DNA of 64,000 nt from an uncultured Corynebacterium sp. GTDB lineage: Bacteria; Actinomycetota; Actinomycetes; Mycobacteriales; Mycobacteriaceae. Below the pieces are notes generated by a model. That model had not been told where the DNA came from, ran no database searches, and worked only from the letters and a program-made list of their open reading frames with translations. Where the stretch lies: contig NZ_CALUCS010000009.1 of the NCBI RefSeq assembly GCF_943914615.1, forward strand, positions 30,187 to 94,186, given 5' to 3'. Position 1 is the first letter of the stretch. Each line of letters starts with the position of its first letter. Shown in pieces: positions 17,383 to 29,584 of the stretch. Position numbers and translations under genes: made by a program.

Positions 17383-18519
17383 ATGAGCTACACGCCAGCA
17401 GCACTGGTTCTCGCCGACGGGAAGATCTTCCGCGGCCGCGCATTCGGCGCGACGGGCCGCACCCTGGGCGAGGCGGTGTTCACCACGGCCATGACCGGCT
17501 ACCAGGAGACCATGACCGACCCGTCCTACCACCGTCAGATCGTGGTGGCGACCGCCCCGCAGATCGGCAACACGGGCTGGAACGACGAAGATTCCGAGTC
17601 CCGCGGAGACAATATCTGGGTCGCCGGCCTGGTTATCCGCGACCTATCCCGCTCCGTGAGCAACTGGCGCGCCGACCGTAGCCTGACCGACGAGATGGAA
17701 GCCCAGGGCATCATCGGCATCCAGAACGTCGACACCCGTGCGATCGTGCGCCACCTGCGCGACAAGGGCTCCGTGGCCGCGGGCATCTTTAGCGGTGACG
17801 CCCTCACCTCCGACGAAGACATGCTCAGCCAAGTGCAGGCCCAGCCGTCCATGGCCGGTGCGGATTTGTCCGCCGACGTCAGCACCGACGAGCTATACGT
17901 GGTGGAGCCAGAAGGGGAGATCAAGTACACCGTTATCGCCTACGACATGGGCATCAAGACGAACACCCCGCGCGAGTTCTCCAAGCGCGGCGTGCGCAGC
18001 GTGGTCGTGCCCTCCAACACCAGTTTCGAAGAGGTGCAGAAGCTAATGGAGGAGTACAACGCCAACGGCGTGTTCATCTCCAACGGCCCGGGCGACCCAG
18101 CAACCGCCGACGCAACGGTGGAGGAGCTGAAGAAGATCCTGGCAGCCAAGATTCCTTTCTTCGGCATCTGCTTCGGCAACCAGCTACTCGGCCGCGCACT
18201 GGGCATGGAAACCTACAAGCTGAAATTCGGCCACCGTGGCACCAACGTGCCGGTCCTGGACCACCAGACCGGCCGTATCGACATCACTGCGCAGAACCAC
18301 GGCTTCGCCCTGAAGGGCAAGGCGCTGGAGAAGTTCGACACCCCGTTCGGCGAAGCGCAGGTGACGCACACCTGCCTGAACGACGACGTGGTCGAGGGCG
18401 TGGCACTGCTGGACGGCAGCGCATTCTCCGTCCAATACCACCCGGAATCGGCAGCCGGCCCGCACGACGCAAACCCGCTGTTCGATAAGTTTTTCGCGAA
18501 CCTCGAGAAGAACAGCTAA
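17383..18519 (+). CDS. carA: Carbamoyl-phosphate synthase small (glutaminase) subunit
   Basis: CarA releases ammonia from glutamine and channels it to CarB. The ATG at 17383, after TAAGGAAA, gives 378 residues beginning MSYTPAALVLADGK, the expected N-terminus. A longer in-frame ATG at 17326 is rejected. The class I glutamine amidotransferase domain has the nucleophile cysteine in FFGICFGNQLLGRALG and the His/Glu pair in VQYHPESAAGP. It feeds both pyrimidine and arginine synthesis. Confidence 0.97.
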   Translation: MSYTPAALVLADGKIFRGRAFGATGRTLGEAVFTTAMTGYQETMTDPSYHRQIVVATAPQIGNTGWNDEDSESRGDNIWVAGLVIRDLSRSVSNWRADRSLTDEMEAQGIIGIQNVDTRAIVRHLRDKGSVAAGIFSGDALTSDEDMLSQVQAQPSMAGADLSADVSTDELYVVEPEGEIKYTVIAYDMGIKTNTPREFSKRGVRSVVVPSNTSFEEVQKLMEEYNANGVFISNGPGDPATADATVEELKKILAAKIPFFGICFGNQLLGRALGMETYKLKFGHRGTNVPVLDHQTGRIDITAQNHGFALKGKALEKFDTPFGEAQVTHTCLNDDVVEGVALLDGSAFSVQYHPESAAGPHDANPLFDKFFANLEKNS

Positions 18520-18599
18520 CGCAACAGAGCAAAGCAACGCACAGCAACAGAGCCAAGTTAAGCAACAGCCAGCAATATCGGATTAGAGGGAAAACACCA

Positions 18600-21961
<3,362 letters not shown>

Positions 21962-21965
<4 letters not shown>

Positions 21966-22816
21966 CCGCGAGTGCAAGTCCGGTAGCCCGCCCAACCTTC
22001 GGAGAGCGCTTTCTGGAGCGTTCCCAGGAGTTCGGGCAGCTCTGCGTCGGCATGGATCCGCACGTGGGCATCCTGGAGGCCTGGGGACTGAAGGCGGATG
22101 TCTCTGGCCTGGAAACTTTCAGCAAGACTTGCGTGGAGGCATTCGCGGACGTCGCCTGCGTGGTCAAACCCCAGGTGGCCTTCTACGAGCAGTTCGGTTC
22201 GGCAGGGTTGGCTGTGCTCGAGCGTTCCATTGCGGAGCTGCGGAAGGCAGGGGTGTTGGTGATCGCCGACGCCAAGCGAGGCGACATTGGCTCGACCATG
22301 GCCGGGTACGCGCGGGCATGGTTGGATCCGGTATCCCCGCTGTGCAGCGATGCTGTGACCGTATCCCCGTGGCTAGGCTTCGACTCCCTGCGCCCCGTCA
22401 TCGACCTCGGTGAGCGGCACGGTCGGGGAGTAATCGTCCTGGCTGCTACTTCGAACCCGGAGGCGCGAGGGCTGCAACGATCTCACTTCGACGACACAGA
22501 CACGAACTTGGCCCAATACATCGTGGACCGTGTGGCCACGGAGAACGCCCAGCATTCCGGTGCCGGCAACCTGGGAGTGGTCGTCGGCGCTACGCTGGCC
22601 GAGCCACCACGGCTGGATCAGGTGGGCGGTATGGTTCTGATGCCGGGTGTCGGCGCCCAGGGAGGCACCATGGACGATGTGCGACGTATCGCCGGGGGAG
22701 ACCAGACGGCGTCACTAGTCTCGCCCAACGTATCCCGCGGTGTACTGCGGGCAGGGCCAAAAGTTGCAGACCTACGCAACGCCGTGGCGGAGCAGGCGGC
22801 AACCCTACGGCTCTAG
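21962..22816 (+). CDS. pyrF: Orotidine 5'-phosphate decarboxylase (type 2)
   Basis: The enzyme converts OMP to UMP. The GTG at 21962 overlaps the carB stop and gives 284 residues starting VTASASPVARPTFGERF. The frame is open further upstream inside carB, but that part is non-coding shadow. Motifs of the mycobacterial type 2 family are CVGMDPH near the N-terminus, the catalytic DAKRGDIGSTM near residue 100, and LMPGVGAQGG near 225. It ends the pyr operon; pyrD and pyrE are not in this window. Confidence 0.95.
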
Positions 22817-23106
22817 CAGGGGCTTTTGCTGTTCTTCATGGATTCAGGTGTTACACTGATACTCATTGTTTGAAACCTGTTCACAAAGCACGCCGCCTGC
22901 ACTTATAGGCGGCTCGGTGAAGCGTGTACAGTAGTCGAAAACATGAATCTGAATAATGAATCTCGGTGTGTCAGCTTGGCATTTTTAACCGTGAGGATTT
23001 AATATCCAGCGTTGCTTGGAATACCGTTCGGTCTCTATAGCATGCTGGTTACAGACCAGAAAAACTTTCCATCATTTAAGACGAGAAAAATTTAACGGAG
23101 GCACCC
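22817..23106. other. 290-base intergenic region upstream of mihF, structured
   Basis: I see no gene here. It is more AT-rich than its neighbours. GCCGCCT (22892-22898) pairs with AGGCGGC (22907-22913) around an 8-base loop, without a T run. A promoter candidate for mihF is TTGCTT (23012-23017) with TATAGC (23036-23041) at an 18-base spacing. A small 5-bp hairpin, CTGGT/ACCAG, follows. AACGGAGG directly precedes the mihF start. Confidence 0.5.
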
Positions 23107-23427
23107 GTGGCACTTCCCCAGTTGACCGATGAGCAGCGCGCAGCAGCGCTGAAGAAGGCAGCCGAGGCACGCAAGGCACGCGCAGAACTGCGCGAGAAGC
23201 TGAAGCGTGGCGGCACCGACCTGAAGCAGGTCCTGAAGGACGCCGAGACCGACGAGACCCTGGGCAAGATGAAGGTTTCCGCCCTGCTGGTTTCCCTGCC
23301 GAAGGTTGGCAAGGTGAAGGCCAAGGAGATCATGGAGCAGCTGGAGATCGCCGAGACTCGTCGCATCCGCGGCCTGGGTGACCGTCAGCGCCGTGCCCTG
23401 CTGGAGCACTTCGGTTTCGAGGAATAA
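23107..23427 (+). CDS. mihF: Integration host factor, actinobacterial type (MihF)
   Basis: This 106-residue nucleoid protein is not related to the HU/IHF fold of proteobacteria. It has a long N-terminal helix rich in Ala, Lys and Arg (about residues 8-45) and an H2TH-like DNA-binding part containing LVSLPKVGKVKAKEIM and RIRGLGDRQRRALLEHFGF. It bends and compacts DNA in actinobacteria. The GTG start follows a strong AACGGAGG site. The stop is two bases from the gmk TTG start. Confidence 0.95.
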   Translation: MALPQLTDEQRAAALKKAAEARKARAELREKLKRGGTDLKQVLKDAETDETLGKMKVSALLVSLPKVGKVKAKEIMEQLEIAETRRIRGLGDRQRRALLEHFGFEE

Positions 23428-23429
23428 TC

Positions 23430-23996
23430 TTGAGCCCGGACCTGAATAGCGGACGGATCGTCGTACTGGCGGGCCCATCTGCGGTGGGTAAGTCCACCGT
23501 CGTGCGCCGCCTGCGCACCGACGTTCCGGACCTGTTTTTCAGCGTGTCCATGACCACCCGCGACCCGCGTCCCGGCGAGGTCGACGGCGAGGACTACATC
23601 TACGTCACCCGCGAACAGTTCGAACAGAACATTGCGGCAGACAAGATGCTGGAATGGGCGGAGATTCACGGAGGCCTACAGCTTTCCGGCACGCCGCGCG
23701 AGCCCATCGAAAAGGCGCTGGCTGATTCCCGTCCTGTGCTCGTCGAGGTAGATCTCGAGGGCGCACGTAACGTCAAGAAGATGCTGCCCGAGGTGCAGAC
23801 TGTCTTCCTGGCTCCGCCGTCGTGGGAGGAGCTGGTTGACCGCCTGACCGGCCGTGGCACCGAGACTCAGGACGTCATCGAGCGCCGCCTGCAGACTGCG
23901 AAGGTCGAGATGGCCTCGCAGTCCGAGTTCGATCACGTGGTTGTGAACGACGACGTGGATCAGGCCGTGGCGGCCATCAGCGAGATCCTCCGCTAG
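23430..23996 (+). CDS. gmk: Guanylate kinase
   Basis: The enzyme phosphorylates GMP to GDP. The 188-residue protein has a P-loop, AGPSAVGKST, near residue 12, the GMP-binding SMTTRDPRPGEVDGEDY near residue 38, and VEVDLEGARNVK. The start appears to be TTG at 23430, just after the mihF stop. An alternative start further in would lose part of the first strand, so TTG is preferred. The mihF-gmk-rpoZ order is conserved in actinobacteria. Confidence 0.95.
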   Translation: MSPDLNSGRIVVLAGPSAVGKSTVVRRLRTDVPDLFFSVSMTTRDPRPGEVDGEDYIYVTREQFEQNIAADKMLEWAEIHGGLQLSGTPREPIEKALADSRPVLVEVDLEGARNVKKMLPEVQTVFLAPPSWEELVDRLTGRGTETQDVIERRLQTAKVEMASQSEFDHVVVNDDVDQAVAAISEILR

Positions 23997-24092
23997 TCGA
24001 TGCGCAGAAGGGGCCGCGGCACACACGCCAGCCCCGCGCTTTAAAGAACTAAATACATAATCAAACAACCCACCAAAGAAAAGGTGAATACC

Positions 24093-24374
24093 GTGGAAAA
24101 CCAGGACGTGAATGCGAACGACAGCGTGTTCGATCCTCCTGTAGGCATCACCAATCCACCGATCGACGAACTGCTGACGAAGGTTTCCTCCAAGTACGCT
24201 TTGGTCATCTTCGCAGCTAAGCGCGCACGTCAGATCAACGACTACTTCCAGACGGTCGACGAGGGCGTCTTCGAGTTCGTCGGACCTCTGGTGACCCCGG
24301 ATGTTCACGAGAAGCCGCTGTCCATCGCCCTGCGCGAGATTAACCGGGATCTGTTGGAACACACCGAGGGTTAA
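24093..24374 (+). CDS. rpoZ: RNA polymerase omega subunit
   Basis: Omega helps fold the beta-prime subunit and assemble RNA polymerase. The core PIDELLTKVSSKYALVIFAAKRARQ is typical, as is the C-terminal KPLSIALREINRDLLEHTEG. I choose the GTG at 24093 because AAAGG lies eight bases before it; an in-frame GTG at 24084 overlaps that site but is possible. The protein has 93 residues (96 with the alternative start). Confidence 0.94.
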   Translation: MENQDVNANDSVFDPPVGITNPPIDELLTKVSSKYALVIFAAKRARQINDYFQTVDEGVFEFVGPLVTPDVHEKPLSIALREINRDLLEHTEG

Positions 24375-24394
24375 ACCAGCTAGGCTGATTCGTT

Positions 24395-25651
24395 GTGAAC
24401 GTTGCATCAGCTGAATTGAACACCAAGCCGCTCCGCGTCGTTATCGGCGTAGGGGGCGGCATTGCTGCGTATAAGGCCGCTCATTTGGTTCGCTACTTCA
24501 CCGAGCGCAGCCACCAAGTGCGGGTGATTCCCACTCGCTCTGCGCTGAACTTCGTGGGTGCCGCCACCTTCGAGGCGCTATCTGGGCAGCCAGTGGCGAC
24601 CGACGTTTTTGACGCCGTGGACGAGGTACAGCACGTCCGCCTGGGGCAGGAAGCCGACCTGATCGTTGTTGCTCCGGCCACCGCGGACCTGATGGCGCGA
24701 ATCGCCCATGGTCGAGCTGATGACCTGCTGACCGCCAGCTGTTTGGTAGCGACATGCCCCGTGGTGCTGGCACCCGCGATGCACACTGAGATGTGGCTCA
24801 ACCCGGCGACTGTGGACAATGTGGCCACGCTACGCCGCCACGGCCTGACGGTGCTGGATCCCGCTCACGGGCGGCTGACGGGCCAGGACACCGGTGCTGG
24901 GCGACTCCCGGAGCCGGAGCAGATCGGCGAGCTGGCACTCACCGTTTTGGCAGACCGCGAGGCCTTCACCCGCGATCTGGAGGGCAAGAAGGTGGTCATC
25001 AGTGCCGGCGGCACCCACGAGCCGTTGGACCCCGTGCGCTACCTCGGCAACGCATCCTCTGGCCGCCAAGGCTTCGCATTGGCTGAAGTCGCCGCCCAGC
25101 GCGGCGCCGAGGTCACCCTAGTGGCCGGTGTCACCGAGAACCTGCCCACTCCCATCGGCGCCGAAATCGTGCGTGTGAAGACCGCCCGCGAGATGCAGCA
25201 GGCCGTCATGGAGCACGCACCGAACGCCGACGTTGTAGTCATGGCCGCGGCTGTTGCCGACTACCGCCCGGCAGAGGTGGCGGGGTCGAAGATGAAAAAG
25301 GGTTCGGAAGCTGACCTGTCGACCATCCAACTGACCGAGAACCCGGACATCCTCGCGGGCGTGGTTGAGGCGCGCAGGCGGGGAGACGTGGCGTCCACAA
25401 CAAAGATCGTGGGCTTCGCGGCAGAAACCGGCGACGAAAACAGTACCCCGCTCGACTTCGCTCGCAAGAAGCTCGAGAAGAAGGGCTGCGACCTGCTGAT
25501 GTGCAACGCAGTCGGCGACGGCAAGGTCTTCGGGCAACCGGATAGCTCGGGCTGGATTCTGCGCCCGGACGGGGAAGTCATCGAAGTTCCACAAGGCCCG
25601 AAGACCGGGGTCGCTGCAGCGATCTGGAGAGCCGTGTGCGAGACTCTTTAG
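24395..25651 (+). CDS. coaBC: Bifunctional phosphopantothenoylcysteine decarboxylase / phosphopantothenate-cysteine ligase
   Basis: This two-domain coenzyme A biosynthesis protein has 418 residues. The N-terminal CoaC flavoprotein domain (about 1-180) has GVGGGIAAYKAAHLVR, the AATFEALSG segment and PAMHTEMW. The C-terminal CoaB domain (about 190-418) has SAGGTHEPLDPVRYLGNASSG and MAAAVADYRPAE, and an AAETGDE motif. The fused form, historically called dfp, is normal for actinobacteria. Confidence 0.95.
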   Translation: MNVASAELNTKPLRVVIGVGGGIAAYKAAHLVRYFTERSHQVRVIPTRSALNFVGAATFEALSGQPVATDVFDAVDEVQHVRLGQEADLIVVAPATADLMARIAHGRADDLLTASCLVATCPVVLAPAMHTEMWLNPATVDNVATLRRHGLTVLDPAHGRLTGQDTGAGRLPEPEQIGELALTVLADREAFTRDLEGKKVVISAGGTHEPLDPVRYLGNASSGRQGFALAEVAAQRGAEVTLVAGVTENLPTPIGAEIVRVKTAREMQQAVMEHAPNADVVVMAAAVADYRPAEVAGSKMKKGSEADLSTIQLTENPDILAGVVEARRRGDVASTTKIVGFAAETGDENSTPLDFARKKLEKKGCDLLMCNAVGDGKVFGQPDSSGWILRPDGEVIEVPQGPKTGVAAAIWRAVCETL

Positions 25652-25659
25652 GCAGCTAC

Positions 25660-25689
25660 GTGACAAATACAGACAGCTTGGTCTAGTAT
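25660..25689 (+). promoter_or_regulatory. metK promoter with an McbR-type operator
   Basis: GTGACA (25660-25665) and TAGTAT (25684-25689) with an 18-base spacer form a plausible promoter. CAGAC-AGCTTG-GTCTA at 25670-25685 matches the McbR operator consensus TAGAC-N6-GTCTA in nine of ten fixed bases. It fills the spacer and overlaps the -10, where a repressor would block RNA polymerase. metK belongs to the McbR regulon in C. glutamicum, which is known from that species; the site here is read from sequence. Confidence 0.75.
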
Positions 25690-25745
25690 GTGTCCATCGA
25701 CTTTAAAGTCTTCAGTAATTCAAACGTATAAAAGGAAAAATCCAC

Positions 25746-26972
25746 GTGTCTTTGCGCCTGTTTAGTAGCGAGTCCGTCACCGAAGGGCACCCCGACAAGA
25801 TCTGCGACGCGATCTCCGACAAGATCCTCGACGCACTGATTGCCAAGGACCCCGAGGCGCGCGTGGCCGTTGAAACCGTCGTGACCACCGGCCTGGTGCA
25901 CGTCGTCGGCGAGATCCGCACGACCACCTACGTAGAGATCCCCGCGCTGGTGCGCAAGACGCTGCTGGAGATCGGCTTCAACAGCTCTGACATGGGCTTC
26001 GACGGGTCCACCTGTGGTGTTAGCGTGGCCATCGGCGAGCAGTCCCAGGAGATCGCCCAGGGCGTAGACACCGCCCTCGAGCACCGCTCGCACGACGCGG
26101 AAGGCGGCACGGAGCTGGACGAGATCGACCGTCTGGGCGCCGGCGACCAGGGTTTGATGTTCGGCTACGCGACCAACGAAACCCCGGAGTACATGCCGCT
26201 GCCCATCGCGCTGGCGCACCGCCTGTCCCGTCGCCTCACGGAGGTACGCAAGAAGGGCATCGTCCCGCACCTGCGACCCGACGGCAAGACCCAGGTCACC
26301 TTCGCCTATGACGCAGAAGGCGCCCCGGTGCGATTGGATACCGTCGTGGTGTCCACCCAGCACGATGCGGGCATCGAGCAGGAGTGGCTGCACGAGCAGA
26401 TCCACACCCACGTTGTCCAGCACGTACTGGACGAGGCTGGCTTAAGCGGCAACCTGGCGGACACCGACTACACGCTGCTGGTGAACCCCTCCGGCTCCTT
26501 TGTGCTGGGTGGACCGATGGGCGACGCCGGCCTGACCGGGCGCAAGATCATCGTAGACACCTACGGTGGCATGGCCCGCCACGGTGGCGGAGCATTCTCC
26601 GGCAAGGATCCGAGCAAGGTGGATCGCTCCGGCGCCTACGCGATGCGCTGGGTTGCCAAGAACATCGTCGCCGCTGGCCTGGCCGACCGCGCCGAGGTGC
26701 AGGTGGCCTACGCCATCGGCCGTGCGACCCCAGTGGGCCTGTACGTGGAGACCTTCGGTACCGAGAAGGCACCGGTCGAGGCGATCCAGGATGCGGTTCG
26801 CCAGGTGTTCGACCTGCGCCCGGCTGCGATCCTGCAGGAGCTGGACCTGAAGCGCCCGATTTACGCTCAGACTAGCGCTTATGGTCACTTCGGCCGCACC
26901 GACTTGGACCTGCCGTGGGAGCGCACCGACAAGGTGGAGGCACTACAAAAGGCCGTCAACGCCGCAAAGTAG
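25746..26972 (+). CDS. metK: S-adenosylmethionine synthetase
   Basis: The enzyme makes SAM from methionine and ATP. The 408-residue protein has SSESVTEGHPDKICDAISD at the N-terminus, the GAGDQGLMFGYA hexapeptide region near residue 132, and the P-loop-like GGGAFSGKDPSKVDRS near residue 280. The GTG start at 25746 follows AAAGGAAAAATCC. It is under a likely McbR-controlled promoter. The stop lies in the first unit of a small tandem repeat. Confidence 0.97.
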   Translation: MSLRLFSSESVTEGHPDKICDAISDKILDALIAKDPEARVAVETVVTTGLVHVVGEIRTTTYVEIPALVRKTLLEIGFNSSDMGFDGSTCGVSVAIGEQSQEIAQGVDTALEHRSHDAEGGTELDEIDRLGAGDQGLMFGYATNETPEYMPLPIALAHRLSRRLTEVRKKGIVPHLRPDGKTQVTFAYDAEGAPVRLDTVVVSTQHDAGIEQEWLHEQIHTHVVQHVLDEAGLSGNLADTDYTLLVNPSGSFVLGGPMGDAGLTGRKIIVDTYGGMARHGGGAFSGKDPSKVDRSGAYAMRWVAKNIVAAGLADRAEVQVAYAIGRATPVGLYVETFGTEKAPVEAIQDAVRQVFDLRPAAILQELDLKRPIYAQTSAYGHFGRTDLDLPWERTDKVEALQKAVNAAK

Positions 26973-26995
26973 GTTAAGTAGGTTAAGCAGGTTAT
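26969..26995. repeat. Three-copy 9-bp tandem repeat between metK and priA
   Basis: GTAGGTTAA, GTAGGTTAA and GCAGGTTAT follow one another directly. The metK stop TAG is part of the first unit. The repeat lies in the 30-base gap before priA. Confidence 0.8.
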
Positions 26996-27002
26996 AAGCA
27001 CC

Positions 27003-29066
27003 GTGGACCAGCCCGTCGCCCGCGTACTGCCGATGCTCGGCGTGCCGCACCTTGACCGGCTTTTCGACTACGCGGTGCCCGCAGACTTGGACGCGCATGC
27101 CCAGCCGGGGGTGCGCGTCCGCGTTCGCTTCTCCGGCCGTTTGGTCGACGCCTTCGTTATCGAGCGCCGCCGCCGAAGCGACCATCCCGGCGAGCTGCGG
27201 CAGCTGGAGCGCGTAATCAGCCCCATCAAGGTGTTGCCGAAGCCCCTGTGGGAGCTCGTGAACACCTTGGCCGAGCGCTACGCGGGGGTGCGTTCGGATA
27301 TCTTGCGCTCCGTCGTACCCTCCCGCCACGCCTCGGCGGAGAACGCGGGGCTCTTCGCCGACGGCGCGGCCTGGGAGGACCTCGGGGCCAAGCTGCAATC
27401 GGTCGAGCAGGCCGCCACCGATTCCTACGCCGCCGCCGAGGACGCTTTGGCCCCCTACACTCACGGCGCGGCGTATCTTTCCGCGCTCGTTGAGGGCAAG
27501 GCTGCGCGTGCTTGTCTATTGACGCCCCCAGGCCGCGATATCCCGAGCCTCATCGCAGCCATTAGCGCAGCCGTCGCCTGGAATACGCAGGGGAGCGTAC
27601 TGGTGGTGGCTCCCAACCAACGCCTGGTGGATCGCCTGGTGACAGGGCTGAAGGAGCACATGAATCCCGCACAGGTGATGGAGCTAACCGCGCAGGTGGG
27701 GCCGAATGCGCGCTACCGCCGCTACCTTTCGGTGCTCGCGGGCCAGGCGCGCGTGGTGGTGGGCACGCGCTCTGCGGCGCTTTTGCCCGTCGTCGCCCCC
27801 CGCCTGATGGTGCTGGTGGGCGAGGCTGATGACAACCTGGTGGACCCACGCGCCCCGTATATTCACGCGCGCGAGGCTCTGGCGCTGCACGCGCAGCGCA
27901 CCGGGGCGGGGCTATTGATCGCCGGGGTGCATCGCTCGGCCGAGGTGCAGCAGTGGGTTGATAGCGGGCTGGTGTATCCGCTGCTGCCCACGCGGGAGGT
28001 ACTGCACGAGGCAATGCCGTGGATTCGCGGCATGGGGGAGACCGACAGCGCGACGGAGCGGGAGCTCCACGCTCCCGGGGCGCGCATCCCCTCCATGGGC
28101 TTCGAGGCTTTGCGCGAGTGCGTCGACAAGGGTGTGCCCGCGTTGGTGCAGGTGCCGAGGCGGGGATACGCGCCCGCGCTGGCGTGTGCGAAGTGCCGCA
28201 CGCCCGCCCGCTGCCGGCACTGCAACGGGCCTTTGGAGTTACCCACAAGCGCCGAGGCCGCCCCGCCGCGCTGTCGCTGGTGCGGGCTGACCGCCGGACT
28301 GTTTACGTGTTCCGCCTGCGGCAACCACAGTGTGCGACTGTCCGTGATTGGCCACGACCGGACGGTGGAGGAGTTGGGGCGGGCATTCCCCGGGGTGCCA
28401 ATCATCGCCAGCGGTGGCAAGAACGTGGTGGATAGCGTGCGGCTGCGCAAAAGCATCGTGGTGGCCACACCCGGCGCAGAACCCATCGTGGAGGGTGGCC
28501 TGTATGGCGCCGCGATCCTAGTGGATCCGTGGATTCTGCTGGGAAGGCAGGATCTCCGCGCCGCGGAGACCGCGCTACGGCACTGGATGGAGGCCGCAGC
28601 CCTCGTCGCCCCGCGCAGCCAGGGCGGCAAGGTGATCTTCGCCGGGGCAGCGAACCTGCCGACCGCTCAACAGCTGATCCGCTGGGATCCCGTCGGATCC
28701 GCACGCGCGGAGCTGGTGCACCGGGCCGAGGCCGCCTTCCCACCCGCCTTTAGCGTGGCGGCCATCGACGGCACCACCTCCGCCATCGAGGCGCTCGAGG
28801 CCGCGTGGGACTTGCCCGAAGGCGCGGAGACTCTGGGACCGGTGGAGCTGCCGCCCGGCGTGCGCCTGCCCGCGGGCATCGACTCCCACGACCCGCAAGC
28901 CAGGAAGTCCGCGCGCCGGCTGCTGGTGCGCGTGCCCGCCGACCAGCGGATCGCCCTCGGCCAGGCGCTGCGCAGCGCCCAGTCGGTGCGCACCATCCAC
29001 CGGGGTTCCCGGGCCGCCCAACCGGAGGCCTTGCGGGTTGTCATGGATCCCGTGCGCATCGGTTAG
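27003..29066 (+). CDS. priA: Probable primosomal protein N' (PriA), helicase motifs degenerate
   Basis: PriA starts replisome reassembly at repaired forks. The 687-residue protein keeps the N-terminal DNA-binding domain (LFDYAVPADLD) and the zinc-binding region with paired cysteines (CAKCRTPARCRHC and CRWCG...CSACG, about residues 397-440). The Walker A site expected near residue 175 reads LLTPPGRDIPS and lacks the GKT/S lysine. The DEAH-type Walker B reads VLVGEADDN. This loss of helicase motifs is typical of actinobacterial PriA, so it probably works without unwinding activity. It precedes def. Confidence 0.92.
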   Translation: MDQPVARVLPMLGVPHLDRLFDYAVPADLDAHAQPGVRVRVRFSGRLVDAFVIERRRRSDHPGELRQLERVISPIKVLPKPLWELVNTLAERYAGVRSDILRSVVPSRHASAENAGLFADGAAWEDLGAKLQSVEQAATDSYAAAEDALAPYTHGAAYLSALVEGKAARACLLTPPGRDIPSLIAAISAAVAWNTQGSVLVVAPNQRLVDRLVTGLKEHMNPAQVMELTAQVGPNARYRRYLSVLAGQARVVVGTRSAALLPVVAPRLMVLVGEADDNLVDPRAPYIHAREALALHAQRTGAGLLIAGVHRSAEVQQWVDSGLVYPLLPTREVLHEAMPWIRGMGETDSATERELHAPGARIPSMGFEALRECVDKGVPALVQVPRRGYAPALACAKCRTPARCRHCNGPLELPTSAEAAPPRCRWCGLTAGLFTCSACGNHSVRLSVIGHDRTVEELGRAFPGVPIIASGGKNVVDSVRLRKSIVVATPGAEPIVEGGLYGAAILVDPWILLGRQDLRAAETALRHWMEAAALVAPRSQGGKVIFAGAANLPTAQQLIRWDPVGSARAELVHRAEAAFPPAFSVAAIDGTTSAIEALEAAWDLPEGAETLGPVELPPGVRLPAGIDSHDPQARKSARRLLVRVPADQRIALGQALRSAQSVRTIHRGSRAAQPEALRVVMDPVRIG

Positions 29067-29077
29067 GGTTAATAACC

Positions 29078-29584
29078 ATGACCGTGCTTAACATGCGCTA
29101 CTTCGGGGACCCGGTGCTCAAGACCGTGGCGGACCCCGTCAAGCCAGAACAGATCCAGGATGCCGGAACCCGGCGACTAATCGAGGACATGCTGGAAACT
29201 ATGGATCATTATGGGGGCGTGGGCCTGGCCGCCAACCAGATCGGTATCACCCGCCGCATCTTTGTTTTCGACTGCGACGGCGACCGCGGCCACGTGATCA
29301 ACCCCACCTGGGAGGCCGTGGGCGACGAAACTCAGACCGGCGGCGAAGGGTGCCTTTCCATCCCCGACGTCCACGGAGACGTCACCCGCGCTCATCGCGT
29401 GCGCCTGCGTGGGGTAACCGTCGACGGCGAGCAGGTAGACCGCGAGGTCACGGACCTCATGGCCCGTTGCGTGCAGCACGAGACCGACCACCTGGACGGC
29501 GTGCTGTTCATCCAGCATCTCTCAACCGAACAGCGCCGCGAGGCAATGAAGCAGATCCGCGAATCGGAGTGGTTTAAGCAGTGA
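29078..29584 (+). CDS. def: Peptide deformylase
   Basis: This metalloenzyme removes the formyl group from nascent N-termini. The three family motifs are intact: GVGLAANQIG, EGCLSIP, and QHETDHLDG with the metal-binding histidines. The ATG at 29078 gives 168 residues. The open frame extends back into priA but is non-coding there. The last four bases overlap the fmt start (GTGA), which couples the two enzymes of the formyl-methionine cycle. Confidence 0.96.
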   Translation: MTVLNMRYFGDPVLKTVADPVKPEQIQDAGTRRLIEDMLETMDHYGGVGLAANQIGITRRIFVFDCDGDRGHVINPTWEAVGDETQTGGEGCLSIPDVHGDVTRAHRVRLRGVTVDGEQVDREVTDLMARCVQHETDHLDGVLFIQHLSTEQRREAMKQIRESEWFKQ

